NCBI RefSeq assembly: GCF_903642095.1
Contig: NZ_CAHJWD020000393.1
Span: forward strand, 1-42,487
Length of the DNA stretch: 42,487 nt
Direction of reading: 5' to 3'
DNA from: Bathymodiolus brooksi thiotrophic gill symbiont
GTDB lineage: Bacteria; Pseudomonadota; Gammaproteobacteria; PS1; Pseudothioglobaceae
The number at the start of each line of letters is the position of its first letter. Position 1 is the first letter of the stretch. This document shows, piece by piece, positions 1 to 8,614 of this stretch. The notes under the pieces are model-generated. The model searched no databases, had not been told where the DNA came from, and was given only the letters and a program-made list of their open reading frames with translations. Both the position numbers and the translations under genes were made by a program.

Positions 1-85
1 AGTTTTGTTAGGTGTTTTTTGATTTTTTTAGATAGGTGTTATTTTACCAAATTGGTAGGTTTTGGTTGAATTACACAAAGGTCTC
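1..85 (-). mobile_element. end of an IS5-family-like element, runs off the left edge
   Basis: Read on the minus strand, this stretch begins at 85 with GAGACCTTTGTGTAA and goes on with TCAACCAAAACC, a short AT-rich tract and TAAAAT. The complete element at 23172 starts GAGACCTTTGCATAAATCA and continues with the same CAACCAAAACC block, a TAAAAT block and an ATCTAAAA block at matching spacing. This is therefore the terminal part of a related element whose body lies left of the window. No transposase coding sequence is visible in these 85 bases. The outer boundary is set by GGTCTC ending at 85. Confidence 0.7.
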
Positions 86-241
86 TTTATAGTTTTTTGA
101 TAAATTAAAATCGCCTTTTTTTAATCGGGTAACTGAGGTTTTTGAAATACCATAAGCCAATAAAAAATGATAGACAAATTCTTCTTTTGAAAAATCATCA
201 CAAACAACTCTTATATTGTTTTGTATATCCTGAGAATTTAT
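71..241 (-). pseudogene. truncated N-terminus of a probable restriction-modification DNA methyltransferase
   Basis: An open frame of 56 codons runs on the minus strand from 241 to a stop at 71-73. It contains the stretch FVYHFLLAYGISKTSVTRL followed by KKGDFNLSK. From memory, this pattern (FxYxxLLAYGxxKxxxxRLKKGxxNLSK) is typical of the first 50 residues of large type II or IIG DNA methyltransferases; I could not search it. The frame has ATA at 239-241, where an ATG would be expected, overlapping the tusA stop. The reading is cut at the inverted repeat of the neighbouring IS end, whose bases supply the last residues (ETFV) and the stop. Gene family is uncertain; the fact that it is a broken coding fragment is better supported. 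Confidence 0.55.
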
Positions 242-459
242 TGCTTTTCTACTATCAAAATAATCTCATCAGTTTTTTCATCAATTTCAATCACCTTATG
301 CCCATGCACCTTGCACCAAGCGGGTATGTCGTGTAGCACGCCTGGGTCGGTGGCAGTAACTTGAATGGTGTCGCCTGCTTCTATTTTTTCAATTGCTTCT
401 CCTAGTCGGATGACTGGCATGGGGCATAATAGTCGCTTGGTGTCTAAATTAATTTTCAT
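238..459 (-). CDS. tusA: TusA-family sulfur carrier protein
   Basis: Complete 73-residue protein of the TusA/SirA fold. The signature CPMP lies at residues 12-15, with Cys12 as the expected persulfide-carrying residue. It is followed by the usual helix ([11 protein letters not shown]) and the conserved [12 protein letters not shown] segment. Family members pass sulfane sulfur in the cytoplasm, either for tRNA 2-thiolation or, in sulfur-oxidising bacteria, in dissimilatory sulfur trafficking; the sequence does not say which. Its start overlaps the 3' end of hemF by 11 bases, so it is probably translated as the last gene of the xerC-tsaC-hemF-tusA operon. No tusBCDE or dsr genes are in view, so its partner is unknown. 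Confidence 0.88.
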   Translation of the reverse strand: MKINLDTKRLLCPMPVIRLGEAIEKIEAGDTIQVTATDPGVLHDIPAWCKVHGHKVIEIDEKTDEIILIVEKQ

Positions 460-1357
460 CGACCCATGCCTGTGGCTTAAGGTAATGGCTATATAATTTG
501 GCTTCGGGGCTACCTGCCTTTGGTTGATATTGATATTCCCAGCGGACTAGAGGGGGCAAAGACATTAAAATGGATTCTGTGCGTCCACCTGTTTGTAATC
601 CGAATAGTGTGCCACGGTCATAAACTAGGTTAAATTCTACATAGCGTCCGCGGCGATATAATTGAAATTGTCGTTCGTGGTCACTATATTTTAGGTTTTT
701 GCGTTTTTGGACAATTGGCTTATATGCTTTGATGTAGCTATTACCAACACTTTGCATAAAGGCAAAACATGATTCAAAACTGCCTTCGTTAAGGTCATCA
801 AAGAATAAGCCGCCAATGCCTCGTTGCTCATCTCGGTGTTGCATATAGAAATAATCATCACACCATTTTTTGTATTTTGCGTAAGTGCCTTTGGCGAATG
901 GTTCGCAGGCATCTTTAGCATTTTGATGCCAAAAAACACAATCTTCGTCAAAACCATAATATGGGGTTAAATCAAAGCCACCGCCAAACCACCAAATTGG
1001 AGCCTCACCCTCTTTTTCTGCTAAGAAAAAACGCACATTAGCATGCGAAGTTGGCACAAAAGGATTGCGTGGATGGATAACCAATGACACGCCCAAAGCG
1101 GTAAAACTTCGCCCTGCTAATTCAGGTCTGAGTGCAGTGGCAGAGGCGGGCATATTATTGCCATGCACGATTGAATAATTCACTCCCGCCTGTTCAAATA
1201 CCTTGCCATTTGTTAATACTCTAGTAAGTCCATTGCCTTTGTTATCGGGCTTTTCCCATTTATCTTGAATAAATGTTGCCTCAGTATCGGCTGCCTCTAA
1301 TTGTGTGCAAATATCTGCTTGCAAGTTCAATAAATAAGTTTTAACTTGGTCAATCAT
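449..1357 (-). CDS. hemF: oxygen-dependent coproporphyrinogen III oxidase
   Basis: 302 residues, the usual HemF length. It catalyses the O2-dependent oxidative decarboxylation of coproporphyrinogen III to protoporphyrinogen IX in cytoplasmic haem synthesis. Family motifs are strong: HGNNMPASA, the block around [17 protein letters not shown] with its conserved His residues, [26 protein letters not shown] and, near the C-terminus, [16 protein letters not shown]. Its start overlaps the tsaC stop by 4 bases (ATGA-type coupling) and its end overlaps tusA by 11 bases. Presence of the aerobic enzyme points to an organism that meets oxygen. Confidence 0.97.
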   Translation of the reverse strand: MIDQVKTYLLNLQADICTQLEAADTEATFIQDKWEKPDNKGNGLTRVLTNGKVFEQAGVNYSIVHGNNMPASATALRPELAGRSFTALGVSLVIHPRNPFVPTSHANVRFFLAEKEGEAPIWWFGGGFDLTPYYGFDEDCVFWHQNAKDACEPFAKGTYAKYKKWCDDYFYMQHRDEQRGIGGLFFDDLNEGSFESCFAFMQSVGNSYIKAYKPIVQKRKNLKYSDHERQFQLYRRGRYVEFNLVYDRGTLFGLQTGGRTESILMSLPPLVRWEYQYQPKAGSPEAKLYSHYLKPQAWVDEN

Positions 1358-1890
1358 CTGAGCCTCTCTCCTGTTTGTAGATTAATAATTTGTGACGCTT
1401 GAGTATTATAGTTTCGTGGTGCAATAATAAAATTTAATTTTTGCTCAAAAGCCACATTTAATGCAAGAATACTGGTAACTGTTCGCTTACCAGTGATATT
1501 GGCACTGGTAGAAAGAAGTGCACTATTGCATTTTTTACACAAATTGGCAATCAATTTATCACCTGTCAAACGCACGGCAACGGTGTCAAAATCACCTGTA
1601 ATCAATGTTGATATGCCTTTGCGGGCTTTTAATAAATAAGTGGTCGGCTGCTCTTGTGGATTTATTTGCGTCAACAAATCTATATCTTGCACGAATGGCT
1701 GGAAAAAATGCACTTCACTGGCAAGTAAAATTAAGCCTTTTTTGGGGTTTCTACGCTTAAGTCGCCCCATTTTTTGCATAGCATGCGTATGCTTTGGCAG
1801 GCAAGTCAATCCTTGAATGGTGTCTGTCGGGTTGCTAATAACACCGCCTAAGTTCAATATTTTTGCTGCTAATCGTGTTTGAAAATTCAT
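1354..1890 (-). CDS. tsaC: threonylcarbamoyl-AMP synthase, TsaC/YrdC type
   Basis: 178 residues covering only the YrdC domain, as in TsaC, without the extra C-terminal domain of Sua5. The enzyme makes threonylcarbamoyl-AMP from threonine, bicarbonate and ATP for the t6A37 modification of ANN-decoding tRNAs. Supporting motifs are [11 protein letters not shown] near residue 20 (family form xPTxxxxGLxC), the basic [14 protein letters not shown] segment, and [11 protein letters not shown] near residue 125. The start (1890) overlaps the end of xerC by 4 bases and the stop overlaps hemF by 4 bases, so the three are likely coupled. Confidence 0.92.
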   Translation of the reverse strand: MNFQTRLAAKILNLGGVISNPTDTIQGLTCLPKHTHAMQKMGRLKRRNPKKGLILLASEVHFFQPFVQDIDLLTQINPQEQPTTYLLKARKGISTLITGDFDTVAVRLTGDKLIANLCKKCNSALLSTSANITGKRTVTSILALNVAFEQKLNFIIAPRNYNTQASQIINLQTGERLR

Positions 1891-2741
1891 TTTTTTCTAG
1901 CCCTTGGGTGGCATTTGTCATACACTTTACTTAGTTCTAAAAAATCTAAATGGGTGTAAACCTGCGTGGATTTAATGCTTTTGTGTCCTAAAAATTCTTG
2001 CACACTACGCAAATCATGACTGGATTGCAAAAAATGCGTTGCCGCCGCATGACGCAACATGTGTGGATACACATTAACTTCAATACCAACTTCTAATGCG
2101 CGTTTTTTCACCATATCTTGCACCCAACGCGCACTCAATCGTTGCCCATTTTTATTGACAAACACCGCTTTATCAGTGTGTGCAGATTTTTTTAAATATC
2201 GGTTTAATACTTGATAAGATTCAGCACCAATCGGTGTGGTTCGCATTTTTCCACCTTTGCCAAGCACGGTTAAAAAATCTACATCAATGTCATTCACATT
2301 TAATCCAACCAATTCCGACACTCGCAACCCACAAGAATACAAAAGTTCAATTATTGCCGCATTTTTCAACACTAAGCAATCATCAGAATAAGGCTTTGCC
2401 ATTAATTTAAATTGCTCATAACTAAGTATATTGGGTAATTTTTTTGTGGTTTTTGGCGTTTGTATTTTGCCAATATCATGCTCCAAAAACTTAAAAAAGC
2501 TACGAATAGAAGACATACAGCGATTTATGCTATTAGGATTTATGCCATTATGATATAAGCGCATTGAAAACAAATTTAGTTGTTCGGCAGTTACCGCCTC
2601 CCATTGATGGATATCTTCTTCTAATAAAAAATCACTTAATTTACGCAAATCACGGGCGTAAGCATTTTGTGTGTGTGGCGAATAATGCCTAACATTTTTT
2701 AAAAAATGCATAAAGTGCTTGATTTTTTTTGATTCGACCAT
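1887..2741 (-). CDS. xerC: tyrosine recombinase XerC
   Basis: Site-specific recombinase that with XerD resolves chromosome dimers at dif. I place the start at 2741 (284 residues) because the protein then begins MVESKKIKHFMHFL. The longer frame to 2807 would run 30 bases into divergent htpG. An N-terminal SAM-like core-binding domain (HYSPHTQNAYARDLRKL) is followed by the catalytic domain with Arg in SCGLRVSELVGL, Lys in GKGGKMRTTPIG, HMLRHAAATH, and LGHKSIKSTQVYTH carrying the second His and the nucleophilic Tyr. The ending HLDFLELSKVYDKCHPRA is characteristic of XerC rather than XerD. First gene of the operon with tsaC, hemF and tusA. Confidence 0.92.
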   Translation of the reverse strand: MVESKKIKHFMHFLKNVRHYSPHTQNAYARDLRKLSDFLLEEDIHQWEAVTAEQLNLFSMRLYHNGINPNSINRCMSSIRSFFKFLEHDIGKIQTPKTTKKLPNILSYEQFKLMAKPYSDDCLVLKNAAIIELLYSCGLRVSELVGLNVNDIDVDFLTVLGKGGKMRTTPIGAESYQVLNRYLKKSAHTDKAVFVNKNGQRLSARWVQDMVKKRALEVGIEVNVYPHMLRHAAATHFLQSSHDLRSVQEFLGHKSIKSTQVYTHLDFLELSKVYDKCHPRARKK

Positions 2742-2777
2742 ATTAATGTATTTTACATATAAACTAGGAATAGAAAA

Positions 2778-4628
2778 ATGGCAGATAAACAAACACATTC
2801 GTTTCAAACAGAGGTTTCACAATTATTAGATTTAATGATTCACTCTTTGTATTCTAATAAAGAAATTTTCTTGAGAGAATTAGTGTCAAACGCTTCCGAT
2901 GCGATTGACAAACTTAAATTTGAGGCACTTGCAGATGACTCTCTGGTTGAAGGTAAAGAAAATTTAGCCATTCATATTGAAGTTAATAAAGACAAAAAAA
3001 CCATTACTATCAGCGACAACGGCATCGGTATGACCGAAGTTGAAGTAAATAAAAACATTGGCACCATTGCCAATTCTGGCACTAAAAAATTCCTTAAAGG
3101 CTTGGATGAAAAACAAGCACAAGACTCTAATCTTATTGGTCAATTTGGTGTTGGCTTTTACTCTGCCTTTATCGTGGCTGACAAGGTCATACTAACAACC
3201 AGAAAAGCGGGAACTAAAGGCAAAAAAGGTACGCAATGGACATCAAACGGTAAGGGAAAATACTCTACTGAAAAAGTGGATTGCCCTGAATTTGGCACCT
3301 CTATTACTCTGCACATTAAAAAAGAGGAAGCTGAGTTTTTAGATGAACAACGCCTACGCGGCATTATCAGCAAATATTCTGACCATATTACTGTGCCGAT
3401 TATGATGATTAAACCCTCAGAAGACAACAAAGAAATTGAATATGAGGCAGTTAACAAAGCCAATGCTTTTTGGACACAAGACAAAGCTGGACTTAAACAA
3501 GAAGATTACGACGAATTTTATAAATCACTCACTTTTGATTTTGAAGCACCACTCACACAATTGCACAATCGCGTTGAAGGTAAATTGGACTACACCTCCC
3601 TACTCTATATTCCGTCAAAAGCACCATTTGATATGTGGGAACCCAAACGCAAAGGTGGTATTAAGTTATACGCCAAGCGTGTCTTTATTATGGAAGACAA
3701 CGAATCTTTGATGCCACTTTATCTGCGTTTTGTTAAAGGTGTGATTGATACTGCCGACTTGTCGCTCAATGTCTCTAGGGAGATTTTGCAAGGCAACAAA
3801 GTGGTTGATACTATTCGCAAAGCCTCAGTGAGTCGCATTTTAAAAGAATTGGAAAAAATGGCAAAAAACAAGCCTGAAAAATACGCCACTTTTTGGAAAG
3901 AATTTGGCATGGTAATGAAAGAAGGCGTGGTTGAAGATTTTTCTAACAAAGATAAAATCGCTAAACTACTGCGTTTTGCCACCAACAAAAGTGATGATGC
4001 AACACAAACAGCCACCCTTGAATGCTATGTCAAGAGTATGCAAAAAGACCAAAAAACCATTTATTACATCACCGCCGAAACTTATGAAAGTGCCAAAGGT
4101 TCGCCACATTTAGAAGTATTCAATAAAAAAGACATTGAAGTTCTGCTACTTTCTGATCGTGTTGACGAATGGATGGTAAGTAATTTTGGGGAATTTGAAG
4201 GTGTGTCGTTTAAGTCGATTGCCAAAGGTAATTTAGAGGATTTAGACTCTAAAGAAGACAAGAAAGAGAAAGAAAAAGTATCCAAAGACTACGAAAAAGT
4301 CATTGAAAAACTCAACAAAATCCTTGAACCACAAGTTAAAGAAGTAAAAATATCCAATCGCCTGAGCGAATCCCCTTCTTGCCTAGTAGCCGATGAAAAC
4401 GAGATGGGGGGCAACATGGAACGCATCATGAAATCCTTAGGTCAAGATATCCCAGACACCAAACCAATTCTTGAAATCAACCCAACACACCCATTGGTAA
4501 AAAAACTCAAAACCAAAATCGATGAAGATTTGGCTAAAGTTTTATTTGACCAAGCCGTCCTCAGTGAAGGCGGACAACTAAAAGACCCCGCCGAGTTTGT
4601 TAAACGCATGAATAAATTGATTAGTTAA
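2778..4628 (+). CDS. htpG: chaperone HtpG (bacterial Hsp90)
   Basis: 616 residues, close to the usual 620-630. ATP-dependent cytoplasmic chaperone acting as a dimer. The N-terminal GHKL ATPase domain shows ELVSNASDAIDKL, the DNGIGM nucleotide loop and GQFGVGFYSAFIVADKV. The middle domain carries FVKGVIDTADLSLNVSREIL, and the C-terminal part ends with MERIMKSLGQ and the dimerisation region. It is divergent from xerC with only 36 bases between starts. I could not find a convincing sigma-32 promoter there. A strong hairpin terminator follows at about 4661. Confidence 0.97.
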   Translation: MADKQTHSFQTEVSQLLDLMIHSLYSNKEIFLRELVSNASDAIDKLKFEALADDSLVEGKENLAIHIEVNKDKKTITISDNGIGMTEVEVNKNIGTIANSGTKKFLKGLDEKQAQDSNLIGQFGVGFYSAFIVADKVILTTRKAGTKGKKGTQWTSNGKGKYSTEKVDCPEFGTSITLHIKKEEAEFLDEQRLRGIISKYSDHITVPIMMIKPSEDNKEIEYEAVNKANAFWTQDKAGLKQEDYDEFYKSLTFDFEAPLTQLHNRVEGKLDYTSLLYIPSKAPFDMWEPKRKGGIKLYAKRVFIMEDNESLMPLYLRFVKGVIDTADLSLNVSREILQGNKVVDTIRKASVSRILKELEKMAKNKPEKYATFWKEFGMVMKEGVVEDFSNKDKIAKLLRFATNKSDDATQTATLECYVKSMQKDQKTIYYITAETYESAKGSPHLEVFNKKDIEVLLLSDRVDEWMVSNFGEFEGVSFKSIAKGNLEDLDSKEDKKEKEKVSKDYEKVIEKLNKILEPQVKEVKISNRLSESPSCLVADENEMGGNMERIMKSLGQDIPDTKPILEINPTHPLVKKLKTKIDEDLAKVLFDQAVLSEGGQLKDPAEFVKRMNKLIS

Positions 4629-4660
4629 CTCTATCAAAGGTTCAAGTTTATAAACCAAAA

Positions 4661-4688
4661 AAAAAGCCCGATAATTTCGGGCTTTTTT
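4661..4688. terminator. bidirectional rho-independent terminator after htpG
   Basis: AAAAAAGCCCGA is followed by a short loop TAATT and TCGGGCTTTTTT. The G/C-rich stem is flanked by an A-run on one side and a T-run on the other, so it can terminate on both strands. It ends htpG. An almost identical hairpin with the same upstream flank (TTTATAAACCAA) lies at about 7655-7682. Confidence 0.88.
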
Positions 4689-5547
4689 ATGTCTCGTCTT
4701 TAGACTGAATTTATCTTATTTAACTGCCCAATGATGTTAATTATCGTGAAATTGAACGATAAAATAGACGAATATTTGAGCTTTAAAAAGGTTGGCAGAC
4801 TTGATAAATAGTATTATTTCTTCATTCAGTGGATAAATATTAATCACCACAAGATTCAAATAATTAAAAAAATTGTTGTAAAGTAATAAATTATGAATAA
4901 ATCAATAGTGATACATGATCAGAAGAGATTTGAAGAGCTTGTAAAAACAAGTGGCACATTCAACCTAGAAACCGCAGAACCTATAAATTATTTAATTTGA
5001 CTGGAAGGAGATTGGATTGATAAGGGCGGAGATTTGCTCATACGCTTTAGAAATAAAACAATCGGTATTCTATTACTTGGCACCCCCCTTGTCATATATT
5101 ATCTCTGTGGATGTGCAAACAACTTCAACCCCTTCACACAATACAAACGCATACGCCTTATTAACATCTAGCGGCGATTCTTCCATTGAACTTTTATTTG
5201 AAGTGGAGCAAGGGCTTATTACAGCTACTAACACTTTAACAAAAGGATAAATATTTTTACCCTTATTACAACAACAAAGGTTAATGTTATATTTGCGTTT
5301 TCTGTCTTTAGATTAGGGTATTATGTGTCCGTTGTGTGGGCAGTAGTAGTCCAATTGAGTGGTTATAAAATTCGTTAGGATTTGGTTACATATAAAAGGT
5401 TTCAATGTTGTTATTTTTGAAAATTTTATAAACCAAATAAACTCAATAAAAGACACAAACTTGAAATCAGTGTAAGCGTATAATGCTTATGCTTTTGTCA
5501 AAAATAGCACCCTAAATATAAATTAAAATAATACGAGGAATAAAAAA
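4689..5547. other. gene-poor island between htpG and the Sel1 gene
   Basis: About 860 bases without a convincing intact gene. It holds a broken reading frame (4893-5250, listed separately) and a 27-codon frame from 4731. A third copy of the flank TTTTATAAACCAAATAAA lies near 5425. A TATAAT hexamer at 5479-5484, inside a small palindrome (TAAGC...GCTTA), could be the -10 of the Sel1 gene, but I see no good -35 at normal spacing. Base composition is very AT-rich. Confidence 0.5.
4893..5250 (+). pseudogene. possible broken gene, unrecognised
   Basis: An ATG at 4893 opens a 35-codon frame that ends at TGA 4998-5000. The same frame then stays open from 5001 to TAG at 5169 and reads plausibly (LEGDWIDKGGDLLIRF). 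A second frame from TTG 5017 (77 residues to 5250) overlaps it and has a good AAGGAG ribosome-binding site seven bases upstream. The pattern would fit a gene damaged by a nonsense mutation and a frameshift, but either part could be chance in AT-rich DNA. I do not recognise the product. Confidence 0.25.
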
Positions 5548-7632
5548 ATGAAAAAAATATTATTATTAGTGCTTTTAAGCATTGGATTGAACACTGGCAT
5601 ACTTGCCAACGACATTGATGATTATAAAAAAGCATGTAATTTGGATGACAGTGCTAATTGCCTTCGTCTTGGAGATATATACAAGAATGGCTCAGGCACT
5701 AAGCAGAATGATTTTAAAGCAGTGAAATATTATCAAAGGGCATGTGATTTAGACAATAGTTCTAGTTGCCTTAATCTCGGAGTTATGCACAAGAATGGCA
5801 CAGGTGTTAGGCAAAGCAACATTAAAGCGGTGGAATTTTATCAAAAGGCATGTAGCTTGAATAATAGCGATGGTTGTTTTGATCTTGGTGCTGCATATGT
5901 TAGTGGCACAGGTGCTAGGATAAATAGCCTTCAAGCAGTAAAATTTTATCAAAAAGCATGTGATTTAAATAATGGCAATGGTTGTTTTGAACTTGGTGCT
6001 ATCTACAAGGAAGGTAAGGGCGTTAGGAAGAGTAGCCTTAAAACAGTAAAATTTTACAAGAAGGCATGTAGTTTAGATGTTAGCAAGGGTTGTTTTAATC
6101 TTGGCACTATGTATAAAGATGGCATGGGCACTAAGAAAGACAGCCTTAAAGCGGTAGGATTTTATCAAAAAGCATGTGGTTTAGATAATGGCAGTGGTTG
6201 TTTTGATCTTGGTGTTATGTATAAAGATGGCACAGGCATTAAGCAAAGTAGCCTTAAAGCAGTAAATTTTTATCAAAAGGCGTGTAACCTAGATAATGGC
6301 AATGGTTGCTATAATCTTGGTGCTATGTATGAAGATGGTGTAGGCATTAAGCAAAGTAGACTTAAGATGATGAAATACTATCAAAAGGCGTGTGGCTTAG
6401 ACAATGGTAACGGTTGCTTTAGCCTTGGCGTTATATATAAAAATGACGAAAATACTAAGAAAAATGATTTTAAAGCAGTGAAATTTTATCAAAAAGCATG
6501 TGATTTGGGTAATAGCAGTGGTTGTTTAAATCTTGGTGTTATGCACGAAGATGGCACAGGCGCTGAGAAAAGTAATTTTAAAGCGGTAAAATTTTATCAA
6601 AAAGCGTGTGATTTAAATGATAGCAATGGTTGCTTCAATCTTGGTGTTATGTATAAAGATGGCACAGGCATTAAGCAAAGTAACTTAAAGGTAGTAGAAT
6701 ACTGGCAAAAGGCATGTAGCTTAAAGAATGGTATTGGTTGCTCTAATCTTGGTGTAATGTATAAAAATGGCGCAGGTGTTGAAAAAAGTGATGTTGAGGC
6801 TATGAAATATTACCAAAAGGCGTGTGATTTAGATAACGGTCTTGGTTGTTTCAACTATGGCGTTATACAGGCCTATAGCGAAAGCGTTAAGAAAAATAGC
6901 CTTAAAGTAGTAGAAAGCTATCAAAAAGCATGTGCCTTGAGCACTGGTCAAGGTTGCTTCAATCTTGGTGTTATGTATGGCAATGGTGAAGGTATTAGAC
7001 AAAGCGACTCCAAAGCGGTAGAGTTTTATCAGAAAGCATGTGATTTGAATAATGGTTTTGGTTGTTCTAATCTTGGAGCTATGTATAGAGATGGCACAGG
7101 TATTGAACAAAATAGCACTAAGGCTGTTAAATTTTACCAAAAGGCATGTGGCTTAAGCACTGGACTTGGTTGCTCTAACCTTGGCACTATGTATAAGGAT
7201 GGCACAGGTATTAAGAAAAACAGCTCTAAGGCAGTAGAATATTATCAAAAGGCATGTGGCTTAGACACTGGTCTTGGTTGTTCTAATCTTGGACTTATGC
7301 TTAAAAATGGTGCAGGTGTTAAGCAAAGTAACTCTAGGGCAGTAAAACTTTACCAAAAATCATGTGGCTTGAACGATGGTAGCGGTTGTTTGAATCTTGG
7401 TGTTATGTATAGTGGTGGCACAGGTATCAAGCAAAGCAACTTTAAAGCAGTAGAATATTGGCAAAAGGCGTGTGATTTGAACAATATCAATGGCTGTAAT
7501 ATCCTTGGATTTGCGTATGAAAACGGTAAAAATGTTAAGCAAAGTCGTTCTCAATCCTTGAAATATTATGGAAAATCTTGCGATTTAAAATCACAATTAG
7601 GTTGTAAAAAATATGCTGAATTAAATCAATAA
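5548..7632 (+). CDS. secreted cysteine-rich Sel1-repeat protein (HcpA-like)
   Basis: 694 residues. Residues 1-20 form a clear signal peptide (MKKILLLVLLSIGLNTGILA, cut before ND). The rest is 18 complete tandem Sel1-type repeats of exactly 36 residues, plus a short terminal cap. Each repeat follows YYQKACxLxxGxGCxNLGxMYxxG and carries two cysteines at constant C-x7-C spacing. That gives 38 cysteines, none elsewhere. This is the arrangement of Helicobacter cysteine-rich proteins (Hcp), where each pair forms an intra-repeat disulfide, so a periplasmic or exported disulfide-bonded solenoid is likely. Sel1 solenoids bind proteins or peptides; the partner here is unknown. A ribosome-binding site ACGAGGA precedes the ATG. 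It stands alone between two near-identical terminators. Confidence 0.93.
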   Translation: MKKILLLVLLSIGLNTGILANDIDDYKKACNLDDSANCLRLGDIYKNGSGTKQNDFKAVKYYQRACDLDNSSSCLNLGVMHKNGTGVRQSNIKAVEFYQKACSLNNSDGCFDLGAAYVSGTGARINSLQAVKFYQKACDLNNGNGCFELGAIYKEGKGVRKSSLKTVKFYKKACSLDVSKGCFNLGTMYKDGMGTKKDSLKAVGFYQKACGLDNGSGCFDLGVMYKDGTGIKQSSLKAVNFYQKACNLDNGNGCYNLGAMYEDGVGIKQSRLKMMKYYQKACGLDNGNGCFSLGVIYKNDENTKKNDFKAVKFYQKACDLGNSSGCLNLGVMHEDGTGAEKSNFKAVKFYQKACDLNDSNGCFNLGVMYKDGTGIKQSNLKVVEYWQKACSLKNGIGCSNLGVMYKNGAGVEKSDVEAMKYYQKACDLDNGLGCFNYGVIQAYSESVKKNSLKVVESYQKACALSTGQGCFNLGVMYGNGEGIRQSDSKAVEFYQKACDLNNGFGCSNLGAMYRDGTGIEQNSTKAVKFYQKACGLSTGLGCSNLGTMYKDGTGIKKNSSKAVEYYQKACGLDTGLGCSNLGLMLKNGAGVKQSNSRAVKLYQKSCGLNDGSGCLNLGVMYSGGTGIKQSNFKAVEYWQKACDLNNINGCNILGFAYENGKNVKQSRSQSLKYYGKSCDLKSQLGCKKYAELNQ

Positions 7633-7654
7633 TTCAATTTTATAAACCAATAAA

Positions 7655-7682
7655 AAAGCCCGATAATTTCGGGCTTTTTTAT
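7655..7682. terminator. bidirectional terminator between the Sel1 gene and trmJ
   Basis: AAAAAAGCCCGA, loop, TCGGGCTTTTTT. It serves the Sel1 gene on the plus strand and could serve trmJ on the minus strand. Stem, loop and the upstream TTTATAAACCAA flank match the terminator after htpG almost base for base. Confidence 0.88.
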
Positions 7683-7857
7683 TGTGCTATTCATTATTGA
7701 GTAACGACTTTGTTATTTAAAAAAGATCCACACCAATACTATTTTCAAAAAATAATTTAGACTTTAGCTTATCGTTAAAAGAATTTAGTCTAATTACCAA
7801 TTCTGTGTGGGTTATCCAAACAAAGTCCTTGTGGTGTAAAAATCTCACATTGAATTA

Positions 7858-8595
7858 CTATTTTTTAAAAGGCTTGATATTTCTAAGAATACCACGAAAA
7901 ATGGCAACCTCCTCTTTTTCGGGTTCCGCTTTACCAAAAAAACGCCTTAAACGACGCATTAACAAAGCTTTGGGGCGTTTTTCTTCAAAATAGTCAATGT
8001 GTTCCAATACTTGAGCAAGATGTTCATAGAAACTTTCTAGTTCATTAAAACTGGCAAGTTCGTTGCTACTGGCATCAAATTTTGTCGTGGTGGTGTAAAC
8101 ATAGTGTTGATAGGCGAATACTTGGATAGCAGAGGCGACATTTAGAGAGAAATAATCGGGGTTACCGGGGATGGTCATAAGGATTTGACATAAATCTAAC
8201 TCTTCATTAGTTAAGCCTGATTTTTCTGTGCCAAATACTACAGCAACGGTTTGATTTTCTGTGGCAGTGGTTTTTTGAATTTCACCACATGTGCCAACAA
8301 CATCCATTTGTCGCCATTTAATATTGCGTTGTCTGGCACTAGCACCGATTACCAAATGTATGCCCTGCAATGCTTGCTCAAGTGATTCACACACCACAGC
8401 ACTTGATAGCACATCATCTGCACCACTGGCTCTGGCAGTTGCTACAGCGGAGGGGTAGCCTTTTGGATTAACCAAATATAATTTTGATAGATTCATATTT
8501 TTCATTGCACGAGCTGCTGCACCAATATTACCGGGTTCAGTGGTGTTAACCATAACTATACGAACCTTATCAAAGGTATAATTCTCATCTTTCAT
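7858..8595 (-). CDS. trmJ: tRNA (cytidine/uridine-32 2'-O) methyltransferase TrmJ
   Basis: 245 residues, the TrmJ length. SpoU/TrmD-fold (SPOUT) methyltransferase that 2'-O-methylates position 32 of several tRNAs using S-adenosylmethionine. Motif 1 is NTTEPGNIGAAARAMKNM near residue 15, motif 2 is VFGTEKSGLTNEEL, and motif 3 is IPGNPDYFSLNVASAIQVFAY. A basic C-terminal helix region (KALLMRRLRRFFGKAEPE) is typical of the family. It is divergent from suhB with only 19 bases between the two start codons, so the promoters must lie in or across the coding regions. Confidence 0.94.
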   Translation of the reverse strand: MKDENYTFDKVRIVMVNTTEPGNIGAAARAMKNMNLSKLYLVNPKGYPSAVATARASGADDVLSSAVVCESLEQALQGIHLVIGASARQRNIKWRQMDVVGTCGEIQKTTATENQTVAVVFGTEKSGLTNEELDLCQILMTIPGNPDYFSLNVASAIQVFAYQHYVYTTTTKFDASSNELASFNELESFYEHLAQVLEHIDYFEEKRPKALLMRRLRRFFGKAEPEKEEVAIFRGILRNIKPFKK

Positions 8596-8614
8596 TTATC
8601 ATCCTTAAAAAAAT

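Noticed and set aside
142..336. Plus-strand 64-codon ORF at the left edge
   Set aside because: It lies antisense to the methylase remnant and to tusA, both of which have recognisable protein motifs.
7717..7848. Minus-strand 43-codon GTG frame downstream of trmJ
   Set aside because: It reads plausibly (FVWITHTELVIRLNSFNDKL) but is short, has no clear ribosome-binding site and no family I recognise; it could be a remnant.
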